The notes: generated by a model not told the origin, from the letters alone. A DNA stretch of 64,000 nucleotides from WRAU01 sp964277385 (GCA_964277385.1 OZ195520.1:1364001-1428000); one strand, 5' to 3'. Counted from the stretch's first letter, positions 35,999 to 45,832 are shown. Numbers and translations: made by a program.

Positions 35999-37554
35999 TA
36001 TATTTTCGTACCTTTTCTAAATAATTTAATTATTTCAATATATATGTATGATTTTAATATTTTTAAAATAAAAAGGATAGTTAATATTGATAATATTATA
36101 AAAAATATAAAAATAAATCTAAACCAAAATAAACTGACATCTAAATTATTAAATAATCCATATTTTAGTAATAATAAAATTCCTATTAAAGCAATAGAAG
36201 TAATGACAATTTTTTTTATTTCAGAATAAAAACTCTTAGATAAAACAAAATTATATTTTTTTATTAAGAAAAATAAGAGTATAAATAAATTTATAAAAGA
36301 AGCAATAACTGTTGCTAAAGATATTCCATACACTCCATAAAAATGTGCTAAAACGAAAACTAAAATTACATTTAAACCTAAACATATAAGAGTGCTATAA
36401 AAAGGTGTTTTAGTATCTCCTTGAGAATAAAAGAAAGGAAGAATTACTTTTGTTAATATATTAGCTGGTAATGATAAAGAATAAATCATTAAAATTATTG
36501 ATGTTATAATAACGGCATAAACATTAAAATTACCACCTAAAAATATTATTTCTATGATTTCAGAAGAAAGAATAATAAGTCCAATACTTGCAAATAAAGA
36601 CATACCCAAAGAAAATACAATGGCATTTTCTTTAGTTTGATTTTTTTCTCTATCACTAATAGAAGAATTTGAAATTACAGGTAAAACAACAGTACCTATT
36701 GCTATTCCGATAATGGCTAAAGGAAGCTGATATATCCTATCAGCATAAAACAAATAAGAAATAGCTCCTGACGGCAATAGAGATGCAACTAAAACATCGA
36801 TAATAACATTAATTTGGTAAATACCAGCACCAAAAACCACAGGAATAATTCTTTTAAAGAAAAATTTAGTTTCTTTTGTAATTTTTTTTATTAAAGAAAA
36901 ATGAATAAACCAACAATTTTTATAACATGCCCATACTACAAATATTAATTGAGCAACTCCACCCCAAAATATTCCCCAAGAACCGGCGTAAGTAACTCCT
37001 TTAAATAAACTGTTATCATAAGAGAATAACAATAAAGTTGCAATTATTCCAATATTCAAAAATGCTGGTAAAAAGGCAACCAAAGAAAATTTATTTAAAG
37101 AATTTAAAATAGAAGAGTAAAAAGAAACCATAGAAATAAAAAATAAATACGGGATCGTTATTCTTAATAAATTTGTTGCTAAAAAAAATACTTCATCTCC
37201 TTTAGACTTTAATCCAGGAGAAATAGTCATAATAACCTGAGGAGCGAAAATCTCTAAAATAACTACAAATAAAAACAATATAAGAAAAAATATTGTAAAA
37301 ACTTGAGAGGCAAACTCTCTAGCTTGTTTTTCATCTTTTCCTAACAAAGAAGAAAACAAAGGCACAAAAGCTGCTTGCATACTACCTTCTGCAAATAATC
37401 TTCTAAATAAATTAGGAATTTTAAAAGTAACAAAAAAAGCATCGGAATATATTCCTGCCCCTAGATACCTACTTAAAAGAATATCTCTAAATAATCCTAA
37501 AAATCTACTTAATAAAGTAAAAAAACTAACTTTTGCTACATTTTTTAAATTCAT
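35998..37554 (-). CDS. murJ: Lipid II flippase MurJ
   Basis: Flips the peptidoglycan precursor lipid II across the inner membrane. 518 residues, about 14 membrane segments. The N-terminus has the family's SRFLGLFRDILLSRYLGAG and FKIPNLFRRLFAEGSMQAAFVP. Together with the Bax-like and SH3 proteins it suggests that a cell wall is still made. The 257-base gap upstream holds nothing recognisable. Confidence 0.97.
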   Translation of the reverse strand: MNLKNVAKVSFFTLLSRFLGLFRDILLSRYLGAGIYSDAFFVTFKIPNLFRRLFAEGSMQAAFVPLFSSLLGKDEKQAREFASQVFTIFFLILFLFVVILEIFAPQVIMTISPGLKSKGDEVFFLATNLLRITIPYLFFISMVSFYSSILNSLNKFSLVAFLPAFLNIGIIATLLLFSYDNSLFKGVTYAGSWGIFWGGVAQLIFVVWACYKNCWFIHFSLIKKITKETKFFFKRIIPVVFGAGIYQINVIIDVLVASLLPSGAISYLFYADRIYQLPLAIIGIAIGTVVLPVISNSSISDREKNQTKENAIVFSLGMSLFASIGLIILSSEIIEIIFLGGNFNVYAVIITSIILMIYSLSLPANILTKVILPFFYSQGDTKTPFYSTLICLGLNVILVFVLAHFYGVYGISLATVIASFINLFILLFFLIKKYNFVLSKSFYSEIKKIVITSIALIGILLLLKYGLFNNLDVSLFWFRFIFIFFIILSILTILFILKILKSYIYIEIIKLFRKGTKI

Positions 37555-37811
37555 ATATCTCTTAATTTTTATTTTCAGTTAATTTATACTAACTTAGTGT
37601 TAATGTTTCTGTTTAGATTTATGTGATTATAAAGCCAATGATTTATAAAAAAAATATATATAACGTTTAAATACAAGAACAAAGATTTATTAATTTTTAT
37701 TCTTAAAGAAAAATCATACTGGTAATAATTTTAAATTTAAATCGATATAATTGATTTCGGATTACATAATTGAACCTATATATTAGAGAACTTTATTCAA
37801 CTTTTATTAAG

Positions 37812-40451
37812 TTACCTGTAATCTTTTAATAAATTTTTTATTTCATAAATAATCTCTAATGCCTGTTTTGGTGTTATATCATCAACATCTATTTCTTCTA
37901 TAAATTTAACAACTGGTAATTCTTCTACAGAAATATTTCCTTCATTATTAACAATATTATTATCTATAAAATCAAATAGAGGTAGAGTATCTTTTTCTGT
38001 TTGTTCTAATTTATTTAAAATTACATGTGCATTTTTTAACACAATATTTGGCAAACCTGCAATTTTAGCAACCTCTATTCCATAAGATCTATTTACAGCA
38101 CCTTTTACTACAGAATGCATAAAAGTTATTTTATTATTTTCTTCTAAAACTTTAACATAATAACATTCTAATAAATTAAGTTTTTTTTCTAATTCTATTA
38201 ATTCATGATAATGAGTTGCAAATAAGGTTCTAGCCTGTAACTTATTATTGATATACTCTAGAGTAGCCCATGCTATAGATAATCCATCATATGTTGATGT
38301 ACCTCTGCCAATTTCATCTAAAATTATAAAAGATTTATTAGTAGCATAATTTAAAATTGTTGCTAATTCCAACATTTCTACCATAAATGTAGATTGACCT
38401 TTAAATAAATCATCACTTGCCCCGACTCTAGAAAAAATTGAATCACAAACCCCAATATGAGCAAAAGAAGCAGGAACAAAGCACCCTGATTGTGCCATTA
38501 TAATGAGCAACGCATTTTGTCTTAAATATGTACTTTTACCAGACATATTAGGACCCGTTATTAAAAATATATTTTTATCAACCATATTGCATGAATTAGG
38601 AATAAAGAATGCATCTTCCTTTTTTCTTATACTTTTTTCTACTACTAAATGTCTGGCATTTTCTACATTAAAAATAGATGAATTATCTATAATTGGCTTT
38701 GTTAGATTATAATCTATAGTCAATTGAGCAAAAGAAGATAAAACATCTAAGTTTGCTAATGCTTTTGAAGAATTTTGTAAAGATTCTACTTTTTCTACAA
38801 TTTCACCCAATATAGAATTAAAAATATCTTTTTCTATTGATAACACAAGTATAGCAACTTTAGAAATTTTAGATTCTATAAGCATTAGATCTTCTGTAGT
38901 ATATCTTGCCTGAGAAGTCATTGTTTGTTTATGAATAAAATTACTATTTTGGTTTATACTTGAAGCAAATTTTAATGGAACTTCAATAAAATATCCATTT
39001 GTTGTATTATAAATAATTTTTAAGTTTGATATTTCAGTTTCAAGAATATATTTTTCTTGTAATTGCAATATTTGTTGCATAAGATTATCTTGCTGAGATT
39101 TAATTCCATCCAAATGGCTAGAAAAACCTTCTCTTAAAAAACCATTATCTCTATTAGAACCAGTTATTTCTTCAACTATTGCATCGTTTAGATGATTTAA
39201 AAGATCTGCATAATAATTAAAAGTATCTATTATATTAGATAGCATTTTAGGTAGTTCTTTCCTAAAAAATATTTGTTTAATTTTTATAATATTTCTTAAA
39301 AAAATTCTTAATGTTATAATCTCCAATACAGATGATTTTTTAAGCATTATTCTTCCTAATGCTCTTTCTGCATCTGGAATATTTTTTAATAAATCTCTTA
39401 ATGCAGACAATAAATCAACATTAGATACAAAAAAAGATACAACATCAAGCCTTTCATTTATCTCAATAACATCTCTAAGAGGATTACTTATCCATTGAGA
39501 TAACACTCTTGAACCTTGAGATGTTTTAGTGCAATCTATTGTAGATCTTAAGCTACCTTGCTTTGACCCTGAATAGGAAGAAACAATTTCTAAACTATTT
39601 CTGCTAAAGGTGTCTAACCTTAAATATTTTGATGAAGAATCTTTTTTAGGAGCCGATATGCTAACAAAATTTTTTTGCGTTAATTCTATATAATATAAAA
39701 GTACACCACAAGAAACTATTTCTAGCTTATCTAAAGAATCAATAACAAAAGAACGAGATTCAAATATTTTTTTTAAATTCAATAAACAACTATTTTTTTC
39801 AAATCTTTCTTTTGGTAATTCTGTTGTTATTAGTTTAAAATCATCGCTTAAAAAAGATATATCGGCTTCTTTAGGTATTAGTATTTCTTTTGGTTGAATT
39901 TTATACAATAAACTATTGATATCTTTTAATTTAGCAGATTCCACATAGAAATCTCCACTAGAAATATCAATCCAAGACAAAGCAATTTTATCATTTTCAA
40001 CAACAATAGAAGTTAAATAATTATAAGAATCGCTTTCTAGTAAAATTTCTTCCGTAATGGTCCCAGGAGTAATTATTCTAACAACTCCTCTTTTAACTAT
40101 TGACTTTACACCTCTTTTTTTTGCTTCTTCAGGGCTCTCAAGCTGATCACAAATAGCAACATTGTACCCTTGTTTAATTAAGCGATGCAGATAATTTTCA
40201 TAGGAATGAACAGGAACACCACACATGGGAGCTTCTTGCCCTGATCCAGCCAATCTTTTAGTCAAAACAACCCCTAAAACACTTGAAGCAATAATAGCAT
40301 CATCAAAAAACATCTCATAAAAATCTCCCATTCTAAAAAAAAGAATGTATTCTTTGTGAGTTTCCTTAATATCAAAATATTGTTGCATCATAGGACTTAA
40401 TTTATCAAAGTCCATGCTTGATATACTAGATTTAGTTAATATTTCAGACAT
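37812..40451 (-). CDS. mutS: DNA mismatch repair protein MutS
   Basis: 879 residues, normal for MutS1. The mismatch-recognition domain opens with MMQQYFDIKETHKEYILFFRMGDFYEMF, which contains the F-x-E wedge. The ATPase has GPNMSGKSTYLRQ (Walker A), the conserved ILDEIGRGTSTYDG stretch and TLFATHYHEL. Binds mispaired bases and recruits MutL, which is not in this window. A perfect 18-base hairpin lies 35 bases upstream. Confidence 0.98.
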   Translation of the reverse strand: MSEILTKSSISSMDFDKLSPMMQQYFDIKETHKEYILFFRMGDFYEMFFDDAIIASSVLGVVLTKRLAGSGQEAPMCGVPVHSYENYLHRLIKQGYNVAICDQLESPEEAKKRGVKSIVKRGVVRIITPGTITEEILLESDSYNYLTSIVVENDKIALSWIDISSGDFYVESAKLKDINSLLYKIQPKEILIPKEADISFLSDDFKLITTELPKERFEKNSCLLNLKKIFESRSFVIDSLDKLEIVSCGVLLYYIELTQKNFVSISAPKKDSSSKYLRLDTFSRNSLEIVSSYSGSKQGSLRSTIDCTKTSQGSRVLSQWISNPLRDVIEINERLDVVSFFVSNVDLLSALRDLLKNIPDAERALGRIMLKKSSVLEIITLRIFLRNIIKIKQIFFRKELPKMLSNIIDTFNYYADLLNHLNDAIVEEITGSNRDNGFLREGFSSHLDGIKSQQDNLMQQILQLQEKYILETEISNLKIIYNTTNGYFIEVPLKFASSINQNSNFIHKQTMTSQARYTTEDLMLIESKISKVAILVLSIEKDIFNSILGEIVEKVESLQNSSKALANLDVLSSFAQLTIDYNLTKPIIDNSSIFNVENARHLVVEKSIRKKEDAFFIPNSCNMVDKNIFLITGPNMSGKSTYLRQNALLIIMAQSGCFVPASFAHIGVCDSIFSRVGASDDLFKGQSTFMVEMLELATILNYATNKSFIILDEIGRGTSTYDGLSIAWATLEYINNKLQARTLFATHYHELIELEKKLNLLECYYVKVLEENNKITFMHSVVKGAVNRSYGIEVAKIAGLPNIVLKNAHVILNKLEQTEKDTLPLFDFIDNNIVNNEGNISVEELPVVKFIEEIDVDDITPKQALEIIYEIKNLLKDYR

Positions 40452-40485
40452 TGAAAAACCAGTTTATTAAAAAATAATACAATTT

Positions 40486-40524
40486 AGGATAATAATTAGA
40501 TATTTTATATCTAATTATTATCCT
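40486..40524. terminator. Perfect 18-base inverted repeat between the OMP gene and mutS
   Basis: AGGATAATAATTAGATAT (40486-40503) and its exact reverse complement (40507-40524) flank a TTT loop. It lies downstream of the beta-barrel gene and upstream of mutS, both on the minus strand. A T-rich tract follows on the minus strand only after a few bases. It probably terminates the upstream transcript and could protect its 3' end. Confidence 0.6.
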
Positions 40525-40548
40525 GAGTAATTAGATAAAATCTTATTT

Positions 40549-41361
40549 TTAGTATAAATAATACTTAAAAGTAAAAACAATAGAATGAAAAATAGAAGAT
40601 ACAGTCTTAGATTCAGGTTTTTTCCAATCTTCAGCATTTGGAAATAAAGATCCAGGTTTTCCAGGAGCTTTGTCATCTTGAATATCATGTAAACCATCAT
40701 TTTGAGGAAGAACTTCAACACGACCTGCTTTCATTAATCGATACTCAACACTAAAAGAAGATTTTACAACTTTTAAATCATACTGCATACCAACCATTAA
40801 TTGATAAAAAGGTATTTTTTTAGTTGCTTCTAAATTCTCACCTAACCCATTTGGTTGTTTTACAAAATCGAGCGAAATATATCTAGATTTAAAACTTCCA
40901 ACACCAAACCCTATATAAGGGTATAAAGTTTGAGAGATAAACCTCATATCATAATAAGAATTAAATGCAAACCCAGTAAGAGCTTCTTGTCCTTTTATCG
41001 GTAAATTGTTAGAATTAACAGCATTAGTATGATAAGCAGTATCATTTATAATTTTATACCATTGATAAAAATTAGAATACTCACCTTCAAACCTAAAATC
41101 AAAAAACCTAACACCAATGTTAGCTAAAGAGACACCCGATGATAACATTTTTTCAGGTCTATACATAGCAGTAAAACGATCTTTTTTAGCATTTCCAAAA
41201 GTATTACTATTTGATATACCAACACCTAAACCTAGATAAACTCCCAAATTGTATTTTTTAGGTATATAAGTTTCTTTCTCTGGGTATAAGGCCCAAGAGT
41301 AAGTACTAAATAATAAAATAAAAGAAGAAACAAAAAGCCTCAAGAAGATATTAAAATTCAT
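40549..41361 (-). CDS. Predicted outer-membrane beta-barrel protein
   Basis: 270 residues from the ATG at 41361. A TTG six codons earlier is possible but would put extra residues before the signal peptide. The signal peptide MNFNIFLRLFVSSFILLFSTYSWA is followed by alternating strands rich in aromatic and glycine residues (YNLGVYLGLGVGIS, IGVRFFDFRFEGEYSNF, LYPYIGFGVGSF, SSFSVEYRLMKAG). The protein ends in FKYYLY, a typical terminal strand with a final aromatic. The layout resembles the surface antigens of Rickettsiales. Ligand or role unknown. Confidence 0.8.
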   Translation of the reverse strand: MNFNIFLRLFVSSFILLFSTYSWALYPEKETYIPKKYNLGVYLGLGVGISNSNTFGNAKKDRFTAMYRPEKMLSSGVSLANIGVRFFDFRFEGEYSNFYQWYKIINDTAYHTNAVNSNNLPIKGQEALTGFAFNSYYDMRFISQTLYPYIGFGVGSFKSRYISLDFVKQPNGLGENLEATKKIPFYQLMVGMQYDLKVVKSSFSVEYRLMKAGRVEVLPQNDGLHDIQDDKAPGKPGSLFPNAEDWKKPESKTVSSIFHSIVFTFKYYLY

Positions 41362-41479
41362 AAAACAACCAATTGACAAGTTAAAAAAAATACTTTAATT
41401 TTCTTAAAATCACTATAAACAGATTTTAACCACTTTATAAAATATAATCAAATATTTAATAATAATAGATTATTTGTAA

Positions 41480-42028
41480 TTATACAATATAGTATCTAGC
41501 TCCAATCATAAAATCATTACTTTTTATTTTAGTAGAATAAAACACCTTATTATCTGTAGGAGTAGAATTTCTATATTCAAAATATAAATCTATCGGAACA
41601 ATTATAATAGAGGCACTCAAACCTGCATGAAAAGTATACGTATTTACGGTTGTTGATTTGTTATAAAATTTTTCCTTATCATCAAAATTAATTTCAATAC
41701 TCTGAATACCAAAACCAAAATAAGGATTAACTATAGGTATAAATCTTAAAAAATCATAATATAATACTAACCCAGACTGATAATCTTTGTTTCTACCAGA
41801 TATATGGCCTAAATATTGAACTTCAAATCTAAAATCATTAATCACAGGGAGTCTAGAACCAATATTCAATAAATATGAATTGCTGCTAAAATTTTCAACT
41901 TTGTTAGCAAAAGTAAGGGATGATTTTTTTTCAACAAAAGCCCCCCCAATATAAATAGCCCAAGAATAATTAACAAAAGATAACAATAAAGCTGATGTTA
42001 GTCCAACTATTTTAATATTTTTTATCAT
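41480..42028 (-). CDS. Small predicted outer-membrane beta-barrel protein
   Basis: 182 residues with a signal peptide (MIKNIKIVGLTSALLLSFVNYSWA) and about eight amphipathic strands (FRFEVQYLGHISG, YFGFGIQSIEINF, IDLYFEYRNS, DFMIGARYYIV). The size suggests an eight-stranded OmpW/OmpX-like barrel. The ribosome site AAAGGAGAT precedes the ATG. It shares style but not clear sequence with its neighbours. Function unknown. Confidence 0.75.
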   Translation of the reverse strand: MIKNIKIVGLTSALLLSFVNYSWAIYIGGAFVEKKSSLTFANKVENFSSNSYLLNIGSRLPVINDFRFEVQYLGHISGRNKDYQSGLVLYYDFLRFIPIVNPYFGFGIQSIEINFDDKEKFYNKSTTVNTYTFHAGLSASIIIVPIDLYFEYRNSTPTDNKVFYSTKIKSNDFMIGARYYIV

Positions 42029-42096
42029 TTTTATCTCCTTTTAATTGTCTATATCAGTGGGACTTTGTGCAATATAAAATTATTATTTTGCCATGT

Positions 42097-42681
42097 TTAT
42101 TTGCTTTTATTTTTTATAGAATCCTTTTTATCAACAACAACATGAAGTTTAAATCTTATTCCGAACAGAAAAAGAGATGAGCGTGGCATGTATTCAAAAT
42201 ACGGATTAATATATTTTAAATAACTTAATTCTAATCCTAGTAACGCATCATAAGAATCAATATTTCTTTTTGTAGGGCTATCAGAAAGACCTGTTCTTCC
42301 TATATACGAAATACCAATATAAGGATTAATAGGAGAATTCATTAAAAAAGTATAATAACCAACAACTCTGAATCCATTTTTAGGATTAAACCCACTATTA
42401 TACATAGGAGAGGCTTCTAAAGTCATGCTATTTACAGATATCCCAATCGCACTGCTAAACTTATTTTTACTTATTTGAGCATTAGGATCAGAATTTGCAA
42501 CATTATAAACCCTAGAAGGCTTGAAAAAACTATAACTTATACTAAATTTATTGTTTTCTTCAGGGTTATATTTGTTTGGATCAATAGAACCCAAATCAAA
42601 TGAATTAAATATACTATTAGCAGATAACATATTTGCAAAAATTATAAAAAATACTAAATAATAAGATATTTTCTTACACAT
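42097..42681 (-). CDS. Predicted outer-membrane beta-barrel protein
   Basis: 194 residues with a signal peptide (YYLVFFIIFANMLSANS) and barrel-like strands (KFSISYSFFKPSR, NGFRVVGYYTFLM, PYIGISYIGRTG, LLGLELSYLKYINPYFEYMP, LFGIRFKLHVVV). A short charged tail (DKKDSIKNKSK) follows the last strand, which is unusual because OMPs generally end at the strand. It is the third of four such genes here, 27 bases before ppa in transcript order. Confidence 0.68.
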   Translation of the reverse strand: MCKKISYYLVFFIIFANMLSANSIFNSFDLGSIDPNKYNPEENNKFSISYSFFKPSRVYNVANSDPNAQISKNKFSSAIGISVNSMTLEASPMYNSGFNPKNGFRVVGYYTFLMNSPINPYIGISYIGRTGLSDSPTKRNIDSYDALLGLELSYLKYINPYFEYMPRSSLFLFGIRFKLHVVVDKKDSIKNKSK

Positions 42682-42708
42682 AACGACTTCTTTCTATTAA
42701 TAAGAATA

Positions 42709-43236
42709 TTAGGATTCGCATCTTTTTAAAGAATCTATAAATATAGATTTAGCTTCTTCTACGCCTTGATATTTACCCACTTTTACCCATTTACCTTGTT
42801 CTAAACCTTTATAATTTTCAAAAAAATGTTTAATTTGATCTAAAGTAAGTTCTGGTAAATTTTTATAAGTTTCTACTTCTTTATAATACGTAGTAACTTT
42901 ATTTACAGGAACACAAAGAATCTTAGCATCTACACCAGACTCATCTTCCATATTTAAAACACCTATAGGTCTAACTTTTATAACACTACCAGCAACAACT
43001 GGCATATGGGTAAAAACTAAAACATCCAAAGGGTCTCCGTCTTCTGCTAAGGTGTGAGGAACAAATCCGTAATTGCAAGGATAAAACATAGTAGTTCCAA
43101 CAAATCTATCTACAACTAGCATCCCAGAATCTTTATCTATTTCATATTTAACAGGATTAACGCCTGCCGGGATTTCTATTATTGAATTAAACTCATCAGG
43201 AGCCTTATCCCCAATCTTAATTTTTGATATATCCAT
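42709..43236 (-). CDS. ppa: Inorganic pyrophosphatase
   Basis: Hydrolyses pyrophosphate and so drives biosynthetic reactions. 175 residues, family I. EIDKDSGMLVVDRFVGTTMFYPCNYGFVP and AEDGDPLDVLVF hold the metal-binding acidic residues. The gene sits between two predicted beta-barrel genes and is probably co-transcribed with the one upstream (3-base gap). Confidence 0.98.
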   Translation of the reverse strand: MDISKIKIGDKAPDEFNSIIEIPAGVNPVKYEIDKDSGMLVVDRFVGTTMFYPCNYGFVPHTLAEDGDPLDVLVFTHMPVVAGSVIKVRPIGVLNMEDESGVDAKILCVPVNKVTTYYKEVETYKNLPELTLDQIKHFFENYKGLEQGKWVKVGKYQGVEEAKSIFIDSLKRCES

Positions 43237-43239
43237 AAA

Positions 43240-43836
43240 TTAAACCTCTTTTAGCAATCCTAATGGAATTTTTAACTTAAAACCTAAGTAAAAATTATTA
43301 CTATTTTTAATATAATCTTTTTCTACTTTTACCCACCTTTTCTCAAAAGATAGATGAATATTTCTATAAATCATAGTATCCATTCCAATACTAAATGAAT
43401 TTCCATATTTTCTAGTGTTAATTTCTTTATCTAAGTCGAAATCGTAAAACTTTATATTATACATAGAATATATACCATAGTTAATATATAAAGTCAAAAG
43501 TTCAAAATTTATAATATTGTATACTAAAGCAAGTTCATAATTGCTGTTTGAAGAAAAATCATCATTATTATAATCCATATAATTAATTCTAATGTCAAAA
43601 TTGTTAAGAATATTAGATGATTTATAAAATGGACTTATTTGAAAAGAGAATAAATTATTATAATTATACAAATCCGATAATAAGTATAAATTTATTTCTA
43701 GTCCTTTATAAGACGATTCTCTTTTGCTTTGAACTTCCTCTAAAAAAATAACATTATTACTTGCATAAAGATAAGAGTAAGAAGAAAAAAATAAACATAA
43801 AAAAAATATAAGTATAGACTTATTGTAAAATATCAT
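43240..43836 (-). CDS. Predicted secreted or outer-membrane protein
   Basis: 198 residues with a strong signal peptide (ILIFFLCLFFSSYSYLYA) and many short amphipathic strands rich in Tyr, Asn and Asp (LFSFQISPFYKSS, NFDIRINYMDYNN, YELALVYNIINF, FSIGMDTMIYRNIHLSFEKRW, NFYLGFKLKIPLG). The pattern fits a beta-barrel. The Asn/Tyr richness partly reflects base composition. Not recognised as a named family. Confidence 0.62.
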   Translation of the reverse strand: MIFYNKSILIFFLCLFFSSYSYLYASNNVIFLEEVQSKRESSYKGLEINLYLLSDLYNYNNLFSFQISPFYKSSNILNNFDIRINYMDYNNDDFSSNSNYELALVYNIINFELLTLYINYGIYSMYNIKFYDFDLDKEINTRKYGNSFSIGMDTMIYRNIHLSFEKRWVKVEKDYIKNSNNFYLGFKLKIPLGLLKEV

Positions 43837-43931
43837 TGTATATTTGAAACACCGATTATATTTAATAGATTATTTATTATACATATTTGATAATAAAAAA
43901 GTAATATTAAAAAAGTGAGATTATTAAAATA

Positions 43932-44399
43932 ATGAAAAAAAATATTTTAATATTTATTTTACCCCTTCTAATTTATTCTTGCTCCAAAACAAGCAGTTAC
44001 AAAGGTAAAATAAATAATAATATGAATATGATAGCTAATTATAATTTATCTAAAGAAGAACTTTTAAAAACTTATGATAATGGTAGTTTAGAAATATATA
44101 AAGAGGATAGAATAAAAAATATTGTCTTAGAAATAGAAAATGGAGAAAGAGATATAAATAGCTTAGAAAAGGCTGATGTATTAAATGTTATTGGTAGCCC
44201 CTATTTAATAAAAAATGAAATAGTGATGGAATTATGGCAGTACAGAAATCCTTTTTGTATCTTGAATGTAATATGGGATAATAGTAGGTCTGGAGTAAAA
44301 GAAATTGTTACTTATAGTAATAACTTAGAAAAAGTAGACATAAAACAGTGTGTATTAGATACCCTAAAATTTAATCCTGATAACAAATTAACTTCATAA
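43932..44399 (+). CDS. Predicted lipoprotein, possibly BamE/SmpA-like
   Basis: 155 residues. The N-terminus MKKNILIFILPLLIYSCSK is a lipoprotein signal with a plausible lipobox ending at Cys17. The mature part contains SLEKADVLNVIGSPYLIKNE and, shortly after, MELWQYRNP. This resembles the SmpA/OmlA (BamE) pattern of a helix, a glycine-proline turn and an aromatic strand. If so it could belong to outer-membrane assembly, fitting the neighbouring barrel genes. The resemblance is short and the call is tentative. Confidence 0.6.
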   Translation: MKKNILIFILPLLIYSCSKTSSYKGKINNNMNMIANYNLSKEELLKTYDNGSLEIYKEDRIKNIVLEIENGERDINSLEKADVLNVIGSPYLIKNEIVMELWQYRNPFCILNVIWDNSRSGVKEIVTYSNNLEKVDIKQCVLDTLKFNPDNKLTS

Positions 44400-44595
44400 C
44401 TAGTATATTAATATTAAGAAAATATATCCTTAATTTAGTCTCTAGAACAACACTATTTACAATTAATTGATATATTAATAATTATATTTTTTATAAAAAT
44501 TAGATTTATTGATGAGTGAATATTTTGTTAATTAAAAATCATTATGTATTTATTTTCTACATAAATTACCAAAATTATACAATAAGATTAGATGT

Positions 44596-45192
44596 TTAAT
44601 TATTATTGTTTTTTCTTAACAAAATATAGTATGCTCCTTCTCCTCCATGAATAGAATAAGCTACAGAGTAAGAAACAATATATTTTTTTGCTATATTACT
44701 ATTAATCCATGACAAAAATAGTGATTTTAAAATACCGATATCCCTATGTTTTTCTTTAGAATTCCTTCCCTTACCTGTTATAACTAAAGCAAACCTGACT
44801 TGTTGAAAAAAACACATCTCTAAAAATTTATTCAATAAAATTTCAGCATTTTTAGATGTTTGACCATGTAGATCTAAAGTTCTTTCTATCTTTTTTTTAT
44901 AATTTTTTATTTCTTTTCTTGTTAAATTATTTACCTCAAAATCATCTAAATCTTTATATTTTAAACTTTTATTGAAGGATAAATTTTTAATTTGTTTATA
45001 TTCAAAATTAGAGAACCTGTTATTATTTTTAAGTGGCTCAACATTTTTCATTAAATCTAAAAAAATATTAGGATCATCTTCCCTATTATTAGATTCTTTA
45101 TCTTCTGTTGGAAGAAAAATATTATGAAAATCATTATTTAATATTTTTTTCATTAGACTATACTTTATTAATAAGTTTTTATTAATTTCCAA
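44596..45192 (-). CDS. Smr-domain protein
   Basis: 198 residues. The C-terminal Smr domain has the LDLHGQT motif and VITGKGRNSKEKHRDIGILKSLFLSWI...HGGEGAYYILLRK, as in stand-alone Smr proteins (YdaL type), some of which are nucleases. The N-terminal half is charged and poorly conserved. In alphaproteobacteria this gene follows Tim44 and mltA. Here mltA is missing and the gene overlaps Tim44 by 25 bases. Confidence 0.9.
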   Translation of the reverse strand: MEINKNLLIKYSLMKKILNNDFHNIFLPTEDKESNNREDDPNIFLDLMKNVEPLKNNNRFSNFEYKQIKNLSFNKSLKYKDLDDFEVNNLTRKEIKNYKKKIERTLDLHGQTSKNAEILLNKFLEMCFFQQVRFALVITGKGRNSKEKHRDIGILKSLFLSWINSNIAKKYIVSYSVAYSIHGGEGAYYILLRKNNNN

Positions 45193-45803
45193 ATAGATGT
45201 ATTTTCTTTAATATTTTTGCTAAAAACCCATATGTCACTAATTTCAAGAGATTTTTTGTTATCTTTAGATCCTCTAAGTTGCAAGGTTAAATATTTAACA
45301 GATATAAAAGCATCAAAATTTTTATTAATTTTTACATCAATAATTTCAGATAAATTAAACTGTTTTATTTCAATATTTAATTTTTTGTTTTCATCTGATC
45401 TATTATTTATACTTAAATTAAATGTTTCGTAAACTTTTTCAGATAAAAAATCTTTTACATCAGAAATATCCCCATTATAAAAAGAATTTATTATCATTTC
45501 AAATGCTTTTTTAGATGACAAGATAAAAGATTTAGGTGAAAATTGATCATCATTTTCTTCTATAATTTCAATTTTTTGCATCAAGCTGCCAATAGGATAT
45601 TTATAATTATCACTTTTTGGTACATCAACTGTTTTAGAAGAGTTTCTAGTTGTTGTGATTAAACCTTCTTGAGAGATTTCAGTTGACATTTCTTGTTTTT
45701 GATACCCTATTTTTTTACCTAAAAGTCTTTTAAAATAAAAAAATAAAAACATTAGCAATAATAATAAAAGCACAATATCTATATAATTTAAAATTTCTTT
45801 CAT
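45168..45803 (-). CDS. Tim44/TimA-domain inner-membrane protein
   Basis: 211 residues. An N-terminal membrane segment (IDIVLLLLLLMFLFFYFKRLLGKKIG) is followed by a Tim44-like domain (PKSFILSSKKAFEMIINSFYNGDISDVKDFLSEKVYETF). Alphaproteobacterial homologues of the mitochondrial import protein Tim44 are inner-membrane proteins of uncertain role. The position next to Smr and near dnaQ is standard; secB, usually between Tim44 and dnaQ, is absent. Confidence 0.88.
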   Translation of the reverse strand: MKEILNYIDIVLLLLLLMFLFFYFKRLLGKKIGYQKQEMSTEISQEGLITTTRNSSKTVDVPKSDNYKYPIGSLMQKIEIIEENDDQFSPKSFILSSKKAFEMIINSFYNGDISDVKDFLSEKVYETFNLSINNRSDENKKLNIEIKQFNLSEIIDVKINKNFDAFISVKYLTLQLRGSKDNKKSLEISDIWVFSKNIKENTSIWKLIKTY

Positions 45804-45832
45804 TTGATCTCTTCAGTTTATTTAATTAAAAA

